From positions 1 through 37,827 of the forward strand of contig NZ_BIMA01000066.1 of assembly GCF_004000845.1 (NCBI RefSeq): 37,827 nucleotides of DNA. Reading direction: 5' to 3'. Positions within the stretch are counted from its first letter, which is position 1. Each line of letters starts with the position of its first letter. The notes under the pieces were generated by a model that saw nothing but the letters and a program-made list of their open reading frames with translations, searched no databases and was not told the DNA's origin. Of this stretch, positions 1 through 9,845 are shown in pieces. The stretch is from Paenibacillus koleovorans NBRC 103111. Its GTDB lineage: Bacteria > Bacillota > Bacilli > Paenibacillales > NBRC-103111. Both the position numbers and the translations under genes were made by a program.

Positions 1-221
1 ATAAAAGGTATAGGTCATTGTTCTGATGAAAGTTGTTTTTTTGAGGTAGATAGATAGAACGAGATGAAGCATTATGGAAGTCGTTCATGATAAACGGTTG
101 AATCGTTATGTTTTGGAGACAACACATACTAAAAAAATAGCTCAAACCCGAAAACAGTACTTGACGGGATAAACCGAGGCATAACTGGAAAAACATCTGC
201 TACTCTTGTATTGTTGTAAGT

Positions 222-588
222 CCCACAAACTGGGATTGGAAAGAAGCCATTACAACGTGGTACGACTGCTCGCCGAGCGTTACGATTGCTGAATCCTGTC
301 TGAACGTTGGTGGGCGCAAGGGGAGCAAGTGGATCGTCCAGCGATTCGGAGCACGCTCAAAACGATGCGAAACGGGAAGGTGGGAATCGTTAATTATCAC
401 CGTTGCAAATAGACGTATGCGATGGTTGAGGGCCGACACCATCGCATAAAGCATTTCAACGGCGTCATTATTTCACACGGAATCGTAACCGCTACAAGGA
501 TGGCATTCTTCTGGAATGCAACCGGCACCGCTTGTTACTTGAACCGTCAGGCACTAATTTTAACATTGTGCCCCATTTTACTGTCTAG
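222..588 (+). pseudogene. ISL3-type transposase, C-terminal remnant with frameshifts
   Basis: Reading the plus strand in shifting frames gives a chain of transposase-like pieces. One begins NWDWKEAITTWYDCSP near 228, the next is ERWWAQGEQVDRPAIRSTLK, then MVEGRHHRIK near 422, then RRHYFTRNRNRYKDGILLEC, ending at a stop at 586-588. The order of an acidic core, a VEG-HxRIK block and a final RNRY-ILLEC block resembles the C-terminus of ISL3/IS204-type DDE transposases. At least two frame changes and an internal stop show that it is dead. Nothing recognisable was found at 1-221, and no terminal inverted repeat could be assigned. The family call rests on motif memory only and is moderate; the pseudogene status is clearer. 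Confidence 0.5.
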
Positions 589-665
589 ATTCTATGTAGC
601 AGTACAGGTTCACCAGTAGTCGATCGATTGCTGGAGCTCTCCTGGATAGGAGATAAACATAGCGC

Positions 666-697
666 GAGAACCCTCCGCACAGCGCACGAGGGTTCTC
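666..697. repeat. 10-bp inverted repeat (possible hairpin)
   Basis: GAGAACCCTC at 666-675 is exactly complementary to GAGGGTTCTC at 688-697, with a 12-nt loop. It lies about 110 nt past the stop of the minus-strand VOC gene and 80 nt past the transposase remnant. No U-tract follows on either strand, so it is a weak terminator candidate. Confidence 0.35.
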
Positions 698-807
698 AGC
701 TTATTCACGAAAGCGTGCCCTGACCGAATTCGCATATATCCCTGCATGATCGTGCAGGGGGTGGTCTGGCATGTACAGCATCTGGTCTGTCCTATTCGTA
801 TCGCCCC

Positions 808-1176
808 TTACTGCCGGCTATGCAGCGTGATCAGATACCCGTCCGGATCTGCGAAGGTAAAGGTTCGCCCGAACGGCCCATCTATGGGCGCTGCCGTAAT
901 CTTAACGCCTGCCGCAAAAAGCTTGTCGTGTATGTCTTGCGCATCAGGAGCATAGAACCACAGAGCGACGCCAAGTCCGGGTTGACTGATTGAATGGAGA
1001 GCGGTTCCGGGTAATTGATCGCGCAGAGCGAAGGCAATCGGCTTCGTTTCAAAAACCACTGCATGAGGCGGGCCAGCCTGTGAGCGGATAAGGCCCAGAT
1101 AGTTCTGATAAAACTGTGCAGAGTTCTCTAGCTGTCTAACTTGCAGAGAAATGAAGTCAGGTCCAATTACCGCCAT
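808..1176 (-). CDS. VOC-fold (glyoxalase/bleomycin-resistance/dioxygenase superfamily) protein
   Basis: This encodes a 122-aa single-domain protein. It opens with the VOC pattern FISLQVRQLENSAQFYQNYLGL and closes with GRTFTFADPDGYLITLHS, the usual second beta-alpha-beta-beta-beta unit of this superfamily. Members bind a metal and act on or sequester small molecules such as methylglyoxal adducts, aromatic diols or antibiotics; the sequence does not settle which. The ATG at 1176 was chosen because GGAGGAG lies just upstream. The frame stays open for another 70 codons upstream, but that extension matches nothing in the family and lacks a ribosome site. The gene stands alone, with no evident operon partner. 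Superfamily sure, substrate unknown. Confidence 0.8.
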   Translation of the reverse strand: MAVIGPDFISLQVRQLENSAQFYQNYLGLIRSQAGPPHAVVFETKPIAFALRDQLPGTALHSISQPGLGVALWFYAPDAQDIHDKLFAAGVKITAAPIDGPFGRTFTFADPDGYLITLHSRQ

Positions 1177-1760
1177 AGTCTCCTCCGTGAAAGAAGCGTA
1201 GTTTGTAGATCCGATACATCCAGCGTTGATTCCACAGCACGCGTTGTTGAACCCGTACGACCCTAAGTCCGTGTCGCTTGTGCTGTTCCCCCGTATGGCC
1301 AGCTTCAACAGACGGACATTCGAACGCTCTTGGCTGTTCTGGGCTGACTGACACCGGGGACCGACTTCGATAGGATCTGACCCCATGCGGATTTCCTTCA
1401 GATTATTCTACCGCGGAACCCCGGAACCACCAACTACTGCTCATCCATATTGGCTGGTCATCCTCATGTGTGATCAACACACGAGAATCAAGCAGCCTGC
1501 AGGCCATCGGAAGAAAAAGCAGCCAGTCTCCGACTAATCGGCAACTGGCTGCTTCATTCATCACCCATGCATAATCTATCGCGTGTCTGAGTACCCGCTC
1601 CGCGGCCACACGCATCACCATTCCGCTCCGCGCTCGCCCCATGTTCGCATCTGCTGCTCCCCAGGCGCGCCCTCACATACGCGCCTGGCATGGGGAACAG
1701 GCTCGGCAACACGTGTATAGCTCAGCGTCCCCAGACTCTCCCAGACTCCCTGCCTGCAGC
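1177..1760. other. Intergenic region, no assignable gene apart from a terminator
   Basis: Short frames here (1177-1386 and 1403-1642, both minus) have no convincing ribosome site or family resemblance. The only structured element is the terminator hairpin at 1511-1554. Confidence 0.5.
1511..1554 (-). terminator. Rho-independent terminator of the polysaccharide locus
   Basis: AAGCAGCCAGT at 1517-1527 pairs with ACTGGCTGCTT at 1544-1554, an 11-bp stem. Read on the minus strand it runs into TTTTTCTT. It lies about 200 nt past the stop of the 1747-aa lyase and fits the end of that transcription unit. Confidence 0.65.
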
Positions 1761-4700
1761 TTACCGGACAGTCAAGTCATCCACATACAGCGTCCCAACA
1801 TCCCCGTTCTGCACCGTGAATCGAATCGAGCTCAGTGCCTGGACGGTCAGACGCAGATTGGCGTCGGTTCGTACAGTAGGTGTCGTCGCAACCTGCCACA
1901 GTACCCCATCAATAAAGAGTTGATACGTATCGGTCACTGTATTCACGACCATGTCGATCGTATACCACGTGTTGCTCGTAAACGATCTGACCGTTTTTAA
2001 GGCAGCTCCGTCATACGCCTGGAAATTACCGTTGATTAACAACAATCTGCCTACCATCAACCCGGCGTCATCGTAGATGAATACATTTTTCTTTCCAGCC
2101 GTCTCATCGGTTTTCACCTTCAAGCTGATCCGAACCGTTCCATCCATTCCTCCGCCCGAAGCGTTCGTGATTCCCCAGCCTACGACTGCATCATTTTCCA
2201 GATTCGCCTTCGTAATCTTCATGCTGCGGTTGCCCGAAGCTTCAACAATCTGCACATCGGCCCCCGCTTTGACCGCAAACCCATGGGCCGGCTCGTTACC
2301 CACGGTTTCCGATTCAAAATTGTTGGAGATGGCCGGCGCATTTTGTGTCACCAGCAGATTATCGACATACACATGGCCCGTTGTGCTGGCCGGGATGGCG
2401 TACTGAATCACATCCAGATCCACGATATTGGACGGCATCGGCACCTTGTACAGCAGCTCGGTTTCATTCACCGACACGTTGAATACCCGTTTGTCTGTAT
2501 CCAACAGCAGCTGCAGACGATACCAGTTGCCTGCCGTATAGGCTTGCAGCGTCTGCCAGGTTCCGTTAACGTTCACCTTGATATAGCCTTGGTCGAAGGA
2601 CAGGCTGGTCACCGTATTGCCGACGGAATCCCGTACGACCGGTACATTGAAGGTGCCTGTAGCCGCGCTCGCATAGACCATCGCATCGATCCGTGTCTGT
2701 CCCTTCAGCTTGTTCAGGGGCAGAGCTGCCATCATAGCGCCTGCTGCATTCGGCTTGGTCAGCTTCATACTCTTGTCGGTTGCACTCGGGAACTCCGCTA
2801 CCTCTACGCTGCTTCCCGCGCTGCTTCCGGTATCGATCGTCCAGGATGCAGGCGCTGTACCTGTCGTCCCGGCATCAAACGTCTGAGATACGATGACAGG
2901 AGCCGTGTAGACAGGTGCAGTTGGATTTGGTGGTGGCGTCTGGTAAATCTTCACATCGTCGAAGTACAGATGCCCTGTATTTGTTGAAGACAGGTCGAAT
3001 TTCACCTTACTGACCGCAGTAACGGCCGTTCTCAGCGGCACACCCGTCAATCGCTTGACGCCATCGACGATGATATCCGCGGTATCCGTATCCGTGTCCA
3101 GCTCGATCTTCACCGCATACCACTGATTGTTATTGAGGGTCTGAACATCGTGATACGCATTGTTATGATAGCTTCGTAATTTACCGTTACCGATAGACAG
3201 ACTGATTGCCGGATTATTCGAGTTATCCAGCACATACGGCGCCATCTTGAACAGCGTCGTATTGTCTGTCCGGATTCTGGATTCAATCGTGACCTTACCG
3301 CTCATCGCTGTGAAGTTTCTCAGCACTGTTGCGGCTGGGTCCGAAGCGCTGCTGCGCGACAGCTTGACACTCTTGTCGATACGGCTGGCCAAATTCTCTA
3401 CTGCGATGCTTCCATTGCTCGTCGAGGAGATCCAACCCGCAGGCAAGCCGCCATCGATGTCTTGATCAAAAGTATCCTGAACATCCGGAATGATCTGATA
3501 GATTTTGATGTTGTCCGTATACAACGTACCGATCGAGGATCCGGACAGACCTGAGTAGAACTGGCCGATGTTATAGATCGGATTGCGCAGAGGCGCATTG
3601 GATATCTGCTTCTGCCCGTCGATATAGAGATCAAACGTCCCGGTCTCCGTATTGGCTACAGCCCGGACATGATACCAGGTATTCGCGTTGAATGTCTGCA
3701 GCGTATAATAGCTTCCATTAATATACGCCTGGAATACCCCATTGTTTAACAGAATACTGATACCGCCTACACCGACATCATCATTGACATTAATCGATTT
3801 ACTGTCCGTCGTTTCATCCGTACGCAGGTCCATATCAATCGTGACCTTACCCTTGAGTACAGGCAGCATCCGGATCGCACTGACCTCTACACCGGATGTC
3901 AGCTCGGGCTGCAGCGATACGTTCGAAGACTTCTCCAGTCTAACCACTTGGCCATGACCCGCGGCATCGACCGTATCGTTCACCACTTTAATCGTACCGG
4001 CATATTCCCGGATGATCCAGTTACTCGGCGGCAGGCCGAGATCATCCGTGTTGTAATCATAGTTGGCTACGTAGCCTACTTCAGGGACAGAGGCAACCTC
4101 AGAAGCTACCGCGTCGACTTGGACATAGACATAGTTGCCGCTGCGCACGAACGCGCTGCTTGCATATGTTACACCGTTCAGTACGAGACTTGTGTACGAG
4201 GCAGGTGCATAGACAGCGACGGCCCCCGTCGTGCTCAGGGCTGGCTTCATCGTCGGACCCGCTATCACAACTTGATTCGAAGCTGACTTCCATTGAACGC
4301 CCAGATCATGAACAGGTGAAGTGGACTGCACGAGATTCACAGGAACTCCCGATTGAACGCGAGCCAGCCTCGTGCCTCCGCGTATCGAAGCATCCGTTAC
4401 ATTGCCGCTGCCGTCTTCACCGACATAGGCCATCTTGCCGTTAAACAGATAAGAGCCGAATTGACGCTGTACAACCGGATTGTTTTCATGAGAGATGTAG
4501 TAAGAGCCTCTTTCAGTCGGACTGATCTCGATCGATAGCGCCGAAGCGACATCCGAAGGTACATTCAGCGGCAAGCGCGTAGTCTGTACGGTTGCGCTCA
4601 CACCGGTTGGCGTCGGGTACAGCACCGTATCAAAAGCGACATTGCCCGCTTGCTGTTTCACATAAGAAGCATAAGCGGCAGCCGTTACCGTCCCATACCG

Positions 4701-7004
4701 GAATGCATAGTAGCCGCTCTCCATCGACAAGGTCAGGCCCGGATCGTTCACCGGAACGATCTGCAGCTCAGCTTCGCCGGATTGGCTGTACACACGCTGC
4801 GTGACATTGTCATAGCCCGGATTGTCCGAGGGTGCAAAATGCCAGGTTTGATTGTATTTGTTCACATTCGTATTGGTACCGACATCGATGTAATCCGATA
4901 CGATCCAATAATTCGGCTTCAAGAACAAGATGCTGCGGGTTTGGCGGATCTTATCCTTGATGTACCCGTCATTGGACCCTTCATAAAAATCAAACAGCGA
5001 GTTGGTTGACCAGTCATTTTTGCTGGAGTTCGTGTACTGATATTGATTTTTATCATTGATCTCGATCGTGTTATGAGCCTTCGTCGATCGCAGCCACTGC
5101 TCGATAGGGTCACCGACGCTATAGGAGAAGCGGCCCGGGTCTACCAGCAGCGCTCGCCCGTACGCATACGGCAGCACACTCAGATCATCGAAGTGACCGT
5201 GATACCCATGCTTATTGTTGAGATGGAGGAACAGATCATTATTCTGCCAGCCTGTGCGCATGAACAGCATCTTGCCATCCGGGTAAAACTCGGAGCCTGT
5301 GGCAGGTTCCGTTCCGCTTAGGCCTCGGCTGCCGAAGTAGATCAGATCATTGCTTCCGAGCTTGTTACCGATGTCCAGCATCGTGGTTGTTCGATTCTGC
5401 ACATCCGTATCGCCGTACTGGGTCTGAAGTCCATTCGGATAGTTGGATCGGACGAAGTAGAGGGCCATATCTTGCAGGTTTTTCTTGAACGAATCACTTA
5501 ATACCTGTCCGTTCAACGTACCCCAATCCAGGATTATGTTCAGGATGTTGATCGTCACGCCATTGTAACCGGTTGAAGCCTCTTTGTAGGAGGTGTCCGG
5601 GTAGCTTAACTCCCTGAAGATATAGTTGCTGCGGATCTCAACCAGGTCCTGCCATCTGGAGGAGCGCTGGAACTCAGGGAAGTAGACCGCCAACACGTAC
5701 ATACCCACAATATTCGCCGTACCGATGTTGTTGCTGTCGTTAAAGTTGCGGTTCTGCTCCAGGAACGCTCCTTCGGCTTCCAAAAACTTGAGAATCGACG
5801 TATTCGCTTCTCTATCCAGGGAAGGGGCTGTCCGGAAACTGTCATAGGCCCTGACCAGATTCAGATCGCGTAGGCCGGTCTCCAGCCCGCGGGGATAACC
5901 GGCTCCCTTGTCGCCGATCAGATCCAGGGTAATTTCGATTAATTTATGCGCGTACGCATCATTGCCATTGACGGCATACTCGTAAGCCATAGGAACTGCG
6001 AAGAAAAACCGTGAGACATCATAGAAGTACGCGATATCGGTTCCTTGAAAATCATCCCAGGTCGTAAGTGTAGGGATGCCGCGCCAGGAGAAAAAGGAGC
6101 TTCTGGTGTTGGACCAATTTTTACTGTTTTCAAACCAGGACGTGTCAAAGTTCTCCAACACCAGGATGTCGTTGGTACCGGATGCTGACTTGCCATAGAA
6201 CTGAACCGTAGCAGAGAGTGGAACGCTGCTCAGTGCGCCGACATCAAATGTAAAATACGCCCGCTTGGTCTGACTGTCGTAAGGAAGCGTAGCATCGCCG
6301 GAATCCTGGACATACAGCTCATGCGCCGAGCCAAAATCTGCGCTGGCGTTGGCGCCAGGCTGGATGTATGTATCCTGGCTTACCTGGAAGGTTTGCGTAG
6401 CGCCGCCGGCGTACTGAACCGTGATAACCGGTTTGTATGCCCCGCTGCTATACTCTTTGCTGTAGAACGTCATGTCGATGCCGTTTTTATCAGCACCCAT
6501 CAGGATGTACGAGACAAACTGCTTTTTGCCGTTGAAGGCATTCGTCATACTTGTCGTCACATCGGCAGTTACCGGCTGATAGGTATCGGTGACGCTGGCT
6601 TTTTGCACAAACTTCTCGCCATAGCCGATATCATAGTAATAGCCTTCGTATGTAAGCGAGGACACCGTTGGGTTGCTGTCGATCAAGGTTAACGGCGGCG
6701 CCGTGCGATCGGAGCGATTCTTGTAGTATTGAAGCAGCTCCTCTTTCGCCGTTGAGTAGTCCCCGTTCTGAACGCCCTTTACGGTGTTGCCGATGGCGGT
6801 CATCGCGGCATTGTAACTATAATTCAGTTTACTAGGCGTGGTCCATTGCAGCGTCGATGGATTCCACTTGCCGAAAAAAGACTCATCCGAGATGTTGCCC
6901 GGATCTGTGAACGCTTGGACAGCTTGTTGAGGTTGAAACAAACCGGCAATGCTGAACACCAATGTGAAACAAAGTAAGATAGACAGCTCCCTGACTCTTC
7001 TCAT
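1761..7004 (-). CDS. Secreted heparinase II/III-fold polysaccharide lyase with four C-terminal lectin-like repeats
   Basis: This encodes 1747 aa with a signal peptide (residues 1-31, ending AVQA). Residues about 205-270 resemble a DNRLRE/CBM96-type carbohydrate-binding module (DTYIQPGANASADFG, then RAYFTFDVG). Residues about 300-560 have the helical toroid look of lyases. Residues 595-650 carry the Hepar_II_III signature: GYHGHFDDLS with H602, H604 and D606, then LLVDPGRFSY, then STKAHNTIEIN. Four repeats of about 190 aa begin near residues 980, 1177, 1374 and 1561. Each opens with a (T/N)FD-G-PA-W-like motif and ends in a (Y/H)-(Y/F)-D(D/N) strand, as in laminin-G/concanavalin-like folds. 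Such lyases cleave uronate-containing polysaccharides by beta-elimination; the exact PL family and substrate cannot be told here. AGAGGAGG precedes the ATG. It is the last gene of a minus-strand locus, 60 nt after the CE7 esterase. No surface anchor is seen, so it is probably released. Confidence 0.85.
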   Translation of the reverse strand: MRRVRELSILLCFTLVFSIAGLFQPQQAVQAFTDPGNISDESFFGKWNPSTLQWTTPSKLNYSYNAAMTAIGNTVKGVQNGDYSTAKEELLQYYKNRSDRTAPPLTLIDSNPTVSSLTYEGYYYDIGYGEKFVQKASVTDTYQPVTADVTTSMTNAFNGKKQFVSYILMGADKNGIDMTFYSKEYSSGAYKPVITVQYAGGATQTFQVSQDTYIQPGANASADFGSAHELYVQDSGDATLPYDSQTKRAYFTFDVGALSSVPLSATVQFYGKSASGTNDILVLENFDTSWFENSKNWSNTRSSFFSWRGIPTLTTWDDFQGTDIAYFYDVSRFFFAVPMAYEYAVNGNDAYAHKLIEITLDLIGDKGAGYPRGLETGLRDLNLVRAYDSFRTAPSLDREANTSILKFLEAEGAFLEQNRNFNDSNNIGTANIVGMYVLAVYFPEFQRSSRWQDLVEIRSNYIFRELSYPDTSYKEASTGYNGVTINILNIILDWGTLNGQVLSDSFKKNLQDMALYFVRSNYPNGLQTQYGDTDVQNRTTTMLDIGNKLGSNDLIYFGSRGLSGTEPATGSEFYPDGKMLFMRTGWQNNDLFLHLNNKHGYHGHFDDLSVLPYAYGRALLVDPGRFSYSVGDPIEQWLRSTKAHNTIEINDKNQYQYTNSSKNDWSTNSLFDFYEGSNDGYIKDKIRQTRSILFLKPNYWIVSDYIDVGTNTNVNKYNQTWHFAPSDNPGYDNVTQRVYSQSGEAELQIVPVNDPGLTLSMESGYYAFRYGTVTAAAYASYVKQQAGNVAFDTVLYPTPTGVSATVQTTRLPLNVPSDVASALSIEISPTERGSYYISHENNPVVQRQFGSYLFNGKMAYVGEDGSGNVTDASIRGGTRLARVQSGVPVNLVQSTSPVHDLGVQWKSASNQVVIAGPTMKPALSTTGAVAVYAPASYTSLVLNGVTYASSAFVRSGNYVYVQVDAVASEVASVPEVGYVANYDYNTDDLGLPPSNWIIREYAGTIKVVNDTVDAAGHGQVVRLEKSSNVSLQPELTSGVEVSAIRMLPVLKGKVTIDMDLRTDETTDSKSINVNDDVGVGGISILLNNGVFQAYINGSYYTLQTFNANTWYHVRAVANTETGTFDLYIDGQKQISNAPLRNPIYNIGQFYSGLSGSSIGTLYTDNIKIYQIIPDVQDTFDQDIDGGLPAGWISSTSNGSIAVENLASRIDKSVKLSRSSASDPAATVLRNFTAMSGKVTIESRIRTDNTTLFKMAPYVLDNSNNPAISLSIGNGKLRSYHNNAYHDVQTLNNNQWYAVKIELDTDTDTADIIVDGVKRLTGVPLRTAVTAVSKVKFDLSSTNTGHLYFDDVKIYQTPPPNPTAPVYTAPVIVSQTFDAGTTGTAPASWTIDTGSSAGSSVEVAEFPSATDKSMKLTKPNAAGAMMAALPLNKLKGQTRIDAMVYASAATGTFNVPVVRDSVGNTVTSLSFDQGYIKVNVNGTWQTLQAYTAGNWYRLQLLLDTDKRVFNVSVNETELLYKVPMPSNIVDLDVIQYAIPASTTGHVYVDNLLVTQNAPAISNNFESETVGNEPAHGFAVKAGADVQIVEASGNRSMKITKANLENDAVVGWGITNASGGGMDGTVRISLKVKTDETAGKKNVFIYDDAGLMVGRLLLINGNFQAYDGAALKTVRSFTSNTWYTIDMVVNTVTDTYQLFIDGVLWQVATTPTVRTDANLRLTVQALSSIRFTVQNGDVGTLYVDDLTVR

Positions 7005-7064
7005 ACGCGTCGATTCCTCCTCTGTGTGTTTGCTTACAACCCGCGATTCTGCGGTTCCCTACAC

Positions 7065-8054
7065 TTATCGTGCTTCCTCCAAGAACCCTTCCATGAATGT
7101 CAGGATAAAATCATTCATCTCCGGCAGATTCTCATGTGCATAATCGGGATAGATCTCCAACCGCTTGGGCGAGGATATCTTGTTGTATAAGGCAAACTGT
7201 GTAGAAGGCGGACAGGTCAGATCCATCAACCCTACCCCCATATAGACCTCTGCTTGTATGCGATCGGCCAGATGCTGCACATCGATATAACCCAGCCGAG
7301 TGAAGACCTCACGCTCACGCTCATGTCTCGGATCGAACTTACGAAAATACGTTTTGAGTTCTTCGTAAGCGCGATTCGCCATGTCCATCTCCCATACCCG
7401 GTAATAATCCGTCAGAAACGGATAAATCGCGGCCACCTTGCGAATTCGTGGCTCGAGCGCCGCGCATGCCAAACTTAAACCGCCGCCCTGCGAGCCGCCC
7501 GTTACACCGACCCGATTCGGATCTACCTCGGGACGCTCCATCACGATCCCGGCTAGCTGCGCTGCATCGAGAAAGATCTGTCGGAACAGCAGTCGATCCG
7601 GATGATCATCCAGTCCGCGGATAATATGACCTTGATAGGTTGTTCCCTTTACGCCTCCAGCATCTTCGGACCGTCCTCCCTGTCCCCGGCAATCCATCGC
7701 AAAGACGGAAAATCCAAGCGCTGCGTAGCCCAGCTTATCGCTCCAGTCACCGGAGTTGGACGTATAACCATGAAACAGAATAATCGCAGGATGCTGATCC
7801 TGTTCACTTTGAACGACTGGAGATTTCGGGCGGATGTACTTGGCATGTATACGCGCTCCGCCTACTCCTGTGAAGTATAGATGGAAGCAGTCCGCAAAGG
7901 GAACCTGAAACGAGCTCGGAACCAGCTCGACCTCGGCCGGCTGCTGCCGCATCTCTTGCAATGCCCGATCCCAGTACTCGTTCATATCATCTGGCTTCGG
8001 ATTCATTCCCGCATACTTCAATAGCTGTTCGAGCGGCATATCTACACGAGGCAT
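7065..8054 (-). CDS. CE7-family acetyl esterase (acetylxylan esterase/cephalosporin C deacetylase-like)
   Basis: This 329-aa alpha/beta hydrolase has the full CE7 signature: the RGQGG block at residues 123-127, the nucleophile motif GGSQGG with Ser188, Asp278 in GLMDLTCPPS, and His307 in YAHE. Length matches family members (about 320 aa). There is no signal peptide, so it is likely cytoplasmic and would remove acetyl groups from imported oligosaccharides. It lies between the solute-binding lipoprotein and the lyase. A strong hairpin separates it from the transporter genes, so it and the lyase may have partly separate transcription. An AAGGA-type ribosome site precedes the ATG at 8054. Family and triad are clear; the natural acetylated substrate is inferred from context only. 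Confidence 0.9.
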   Translation of the reverse strand: MPRVDMPLEQLLKYAGMNPKPDDMNEYWDRALQEMRQQPAEVELVPSSFQVPFADCFHLYFTGVGGARIHAKYIRPKSPVVQSEQDQHPAIILFHGYTSNSGDWSDKLGYAALGFSVFAMDCRGQGGRSEDAGGVKGTTYQGHIIRGLDDHPDRLLFRQIFLDAAQLAGIVMERPEVDPNRVGVTGGSQGGGLSLACAALEPRIRKVAAIYPFLTDYYRVWEMDMANRAYEELKTYFRKFDPRHEREREVFTRLGYIDVQHLADRIQAEVYMGVGLMDLTCPPSTQFALYNKISSPKRLEIYPDYAHENLPEMNDFILTFMEGFLEEAR

Positions 8055-8117
8055 TTTTTCTCATTCCTTACATAGTTAATTCAAGATTATGGAACAAATA
8101 GGGCGTCCAGATCCACT

Positions 8118-8174
8118 ATAAAAATCTCCGTGGCGAGCCGCTAAGTCATTGCTCCGAATGACTTAGCGGCTCGT
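8118..8174 (-). terminator. Strong intrinsic terminator after the solute-binding protein gene
   Basis: Positions 8134-8150 and 8157-8173 form a perfect 17-bp stem with a 6-nt loop (GCTCCG). On the minus strand the stem is followed within a few bases by ATTTTTAT. It sits 12 nt past the stop of the solute-binding lipoprotein gene and may lower expression of the esterase and lyase relative to the transporter. Confidence 0.8.
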
Positions 8175-8185
8175 TCATCCAATGT

Positions 8186-9805
8186 TTACTTTTTATTCAT
8201 CGCGTCATATGCGGCCTGCTTCTCTGTGATCGTATCCTGACCGCCATTCTTCAGGTATTCTGCAGCCATCGCATCGTAGGCCTTGTCGAATTCGCCAGAC
8301 TTGCTTAAAATCGAGCGAACCAGGCCATCCAGATAGATTTTATCCAGGTTTGCCTTGTACTTCTGATTCGCTTCGATGACTCGGTCGAATATAGGCGAAC
8401 GAGTGTAGTCAATGATCGAATCCTTAAGCGCCATGTTCATCGATTCCACGTACAGCTTGCCGCTGTTACCCAGCGTAGGATTAGCCAGAGCCGTTTTTTG
8501 AATCGTCTCCAGCGGCTGCTGCCAGCCGATCAAGTTCAGATCCCCTGAACCCCACAGCTCAAGTCCGTTCTTCTTCGCGTCGATCGCCTGGTTAAGTCCA
8601 TCAACCTGTTTGAAGTGCTCGTTTTCTTTACCCAGCGCGATCATCTTCGCATGATCCTGATTCGCCAGCCAGTTCAGATATTTCACAGCGGCCTCGGGAT
8701 TTTTGCTTGATTTCGGAACCATGATGTACATGCCGTACAGCGGGTTGCCTACTTTCGGGTATTTGCCGGCATCGTTCTTGAACGGATCGACAGGGACCAT
8801 TTGTGCGCCCGCTACATTTTTACCCAGTGTATCATTCAGTGCTCCGTTGCTGGCGGCGTAAGGGAAGTTGAAGTTTTGCGAGACCGAACCCAGCTTGCCC
8901 GAAGCCAGATTGGCCTTCAGCTTCGTATTGTTCTGGTCGATGGAAAACTCAGGATCGATCAGACCATCCAGGAACATCTGGTTTACGAAGCGGACGCCAT
9001 CCTTCCAGCCTGGCAGCATGAAGTAAGGAAGCGTTTGCAAATCCCGCTCTGAAGTGTTGCTTTTTACGAAGGACCACAGCAACGAAGAAGCACCGTAGTG
9101 ATTGTCCATATTGGTGTTGTTGGTCGGATACATACCAAATGCGACCAGATCCTTGCCTACACCGCCTGGATCCTTTTCCTTAAACGCTTTCAAAGCCTTG
9201 TACCATTCATCACGCGTGGTCGGCATAGGCAGGCTCAGCTTATCCAGCCAGTCCTTGCGTATAAAGGAGCCCCACAACGCGCTGTTGCCCAATACGGACA
9301 CCAGGGCCATCTGCTTCCCTTCGACCTGCCCAGCTTTGATGCGGTCGCCTGCCAGCTTTTTATAATCAGCGCCGTACTGCTCCATAAGCGCAGTCAGATC
9401 ATAGATGCCGCCCTGCTTGGCGTAGTTGAGATATACGTCCTTATAGTACGTGAAGATAATATCCGGTGCAGAGTTCGTCGACATCAGCACGTTCAACTTA
9501 TCAACTTCCTGAGCGCGGGGAACCGCATAGTAGCTCAGATTGATATTCAGATCGGCTTTGACGGTTTCCTTGATCCACTTGGTCAAGTAGTTATCGGTAA
9601 CGGAGCCGCCGCCCTCAGGAGCATTGGCCCGGTCGAATATTTCTACAGTCAGATCCACCGGTGCAGCGGGCTTCGCTGTTGACGTAGCTCCTGCTGTAGG
9701 CGAGCTGGATGTCGTCGATTGTTCCGTACTGTTCGAGCATGCGGACAGCATCGCTGTCGTGACCATCAGCAAAGATAAGGCGATTTTTGTTTTTTTACCA
9801 TTCAT
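8186..9805 (-). CDS. Extracellular solute-binding lipoprotein of a sugar ABC transporter (LplA/YtcQ type)
   Basis: This 539-aa lipoprotein has a basic-hydrophobic signal followed by the lipobox LSAC (Cys23) and a Ser/Thr-rich linker, so it should be anchored to the outer face of the membrane. The remainder reads like family 1 solute-binding proteins of about 540 aa (for example YNEW-type loops: TTRDEWYKALKAFKEKDP, and KNPEAAVKYLNWLANQD). It should capture oligosaccharides for the two permeases encoded directly upstream. The ATG at 9805 was chosen because AGGGGG lies about 10 nt before it; an in-frame extension to 9883 would put 26 residues before the signal peptide. No ATPase gene is present, which is usual for this subfamily, where a shared MsmX-like ATPase encoded elsewhere serves. 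Confidence 0.9.
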   Translation of the reverse strand: MNGKKTKIALSLLMVTTAMLSACSNSTEQSTTSSSPTAGATSTAKPAAPVDLTVEIFDRANAPEGGGSVTDNYLTKWIKETVKADLNINLSYYAVPRAQEVDKLNVLMSTNSAPDIIFTYYKDVYLNYAKQGGIYDLTALMEQYGADYKKLAGDRIKAGQVEGKQMALVSVLGNSALWGSFIRKDWLDKLSLPMPTTRDEWYKALKAFKEKDPGGVGKDLVAFGMYPTNNTNMDNHYGASSLLWSFVKSNTSERDLQTLPYFMLPGWKDGVRFVNQMFLDGLIDPEFSIDQNNTKLKANLASGKLGSVSQNFNFPYAASNGALNDTLGKNVAGAQMVPVDPFKNDAGKYPKVGNPLYGMYIMVPKSSKNPEAAVKYLNWLANQDHAKMIALGKENEHFKQVDGLNQAIDAKKNGLELWGSGDLNLIGWQQPLETIQKTALANPTLGNSGKLYVESMNMALKDSIIDYTRSPIFDRVIEANQKYKANLDKIYLDGLVRSILSKSGEFDKAYDAMAAEYLKNGGQDTITEKQAAYDAMNKK

Positions 9806-9845
9806 GTTTTCAAACCCCCTGATTAGTATAGGTTCACCTTCATGT

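Noticed and set aside
1177-1386. 70-codon upstream extension of the VOC protein
   Set aside because: It does not resemble the family, and a well-placed ribosome site supports the start at 1176.
2283-2987. Long plus-strand frame of 234 codons
   Set aside because: It lies antisense inside the lyase repeats, has no ribosome site or family pattern, and reads as a shadow of the real gene.
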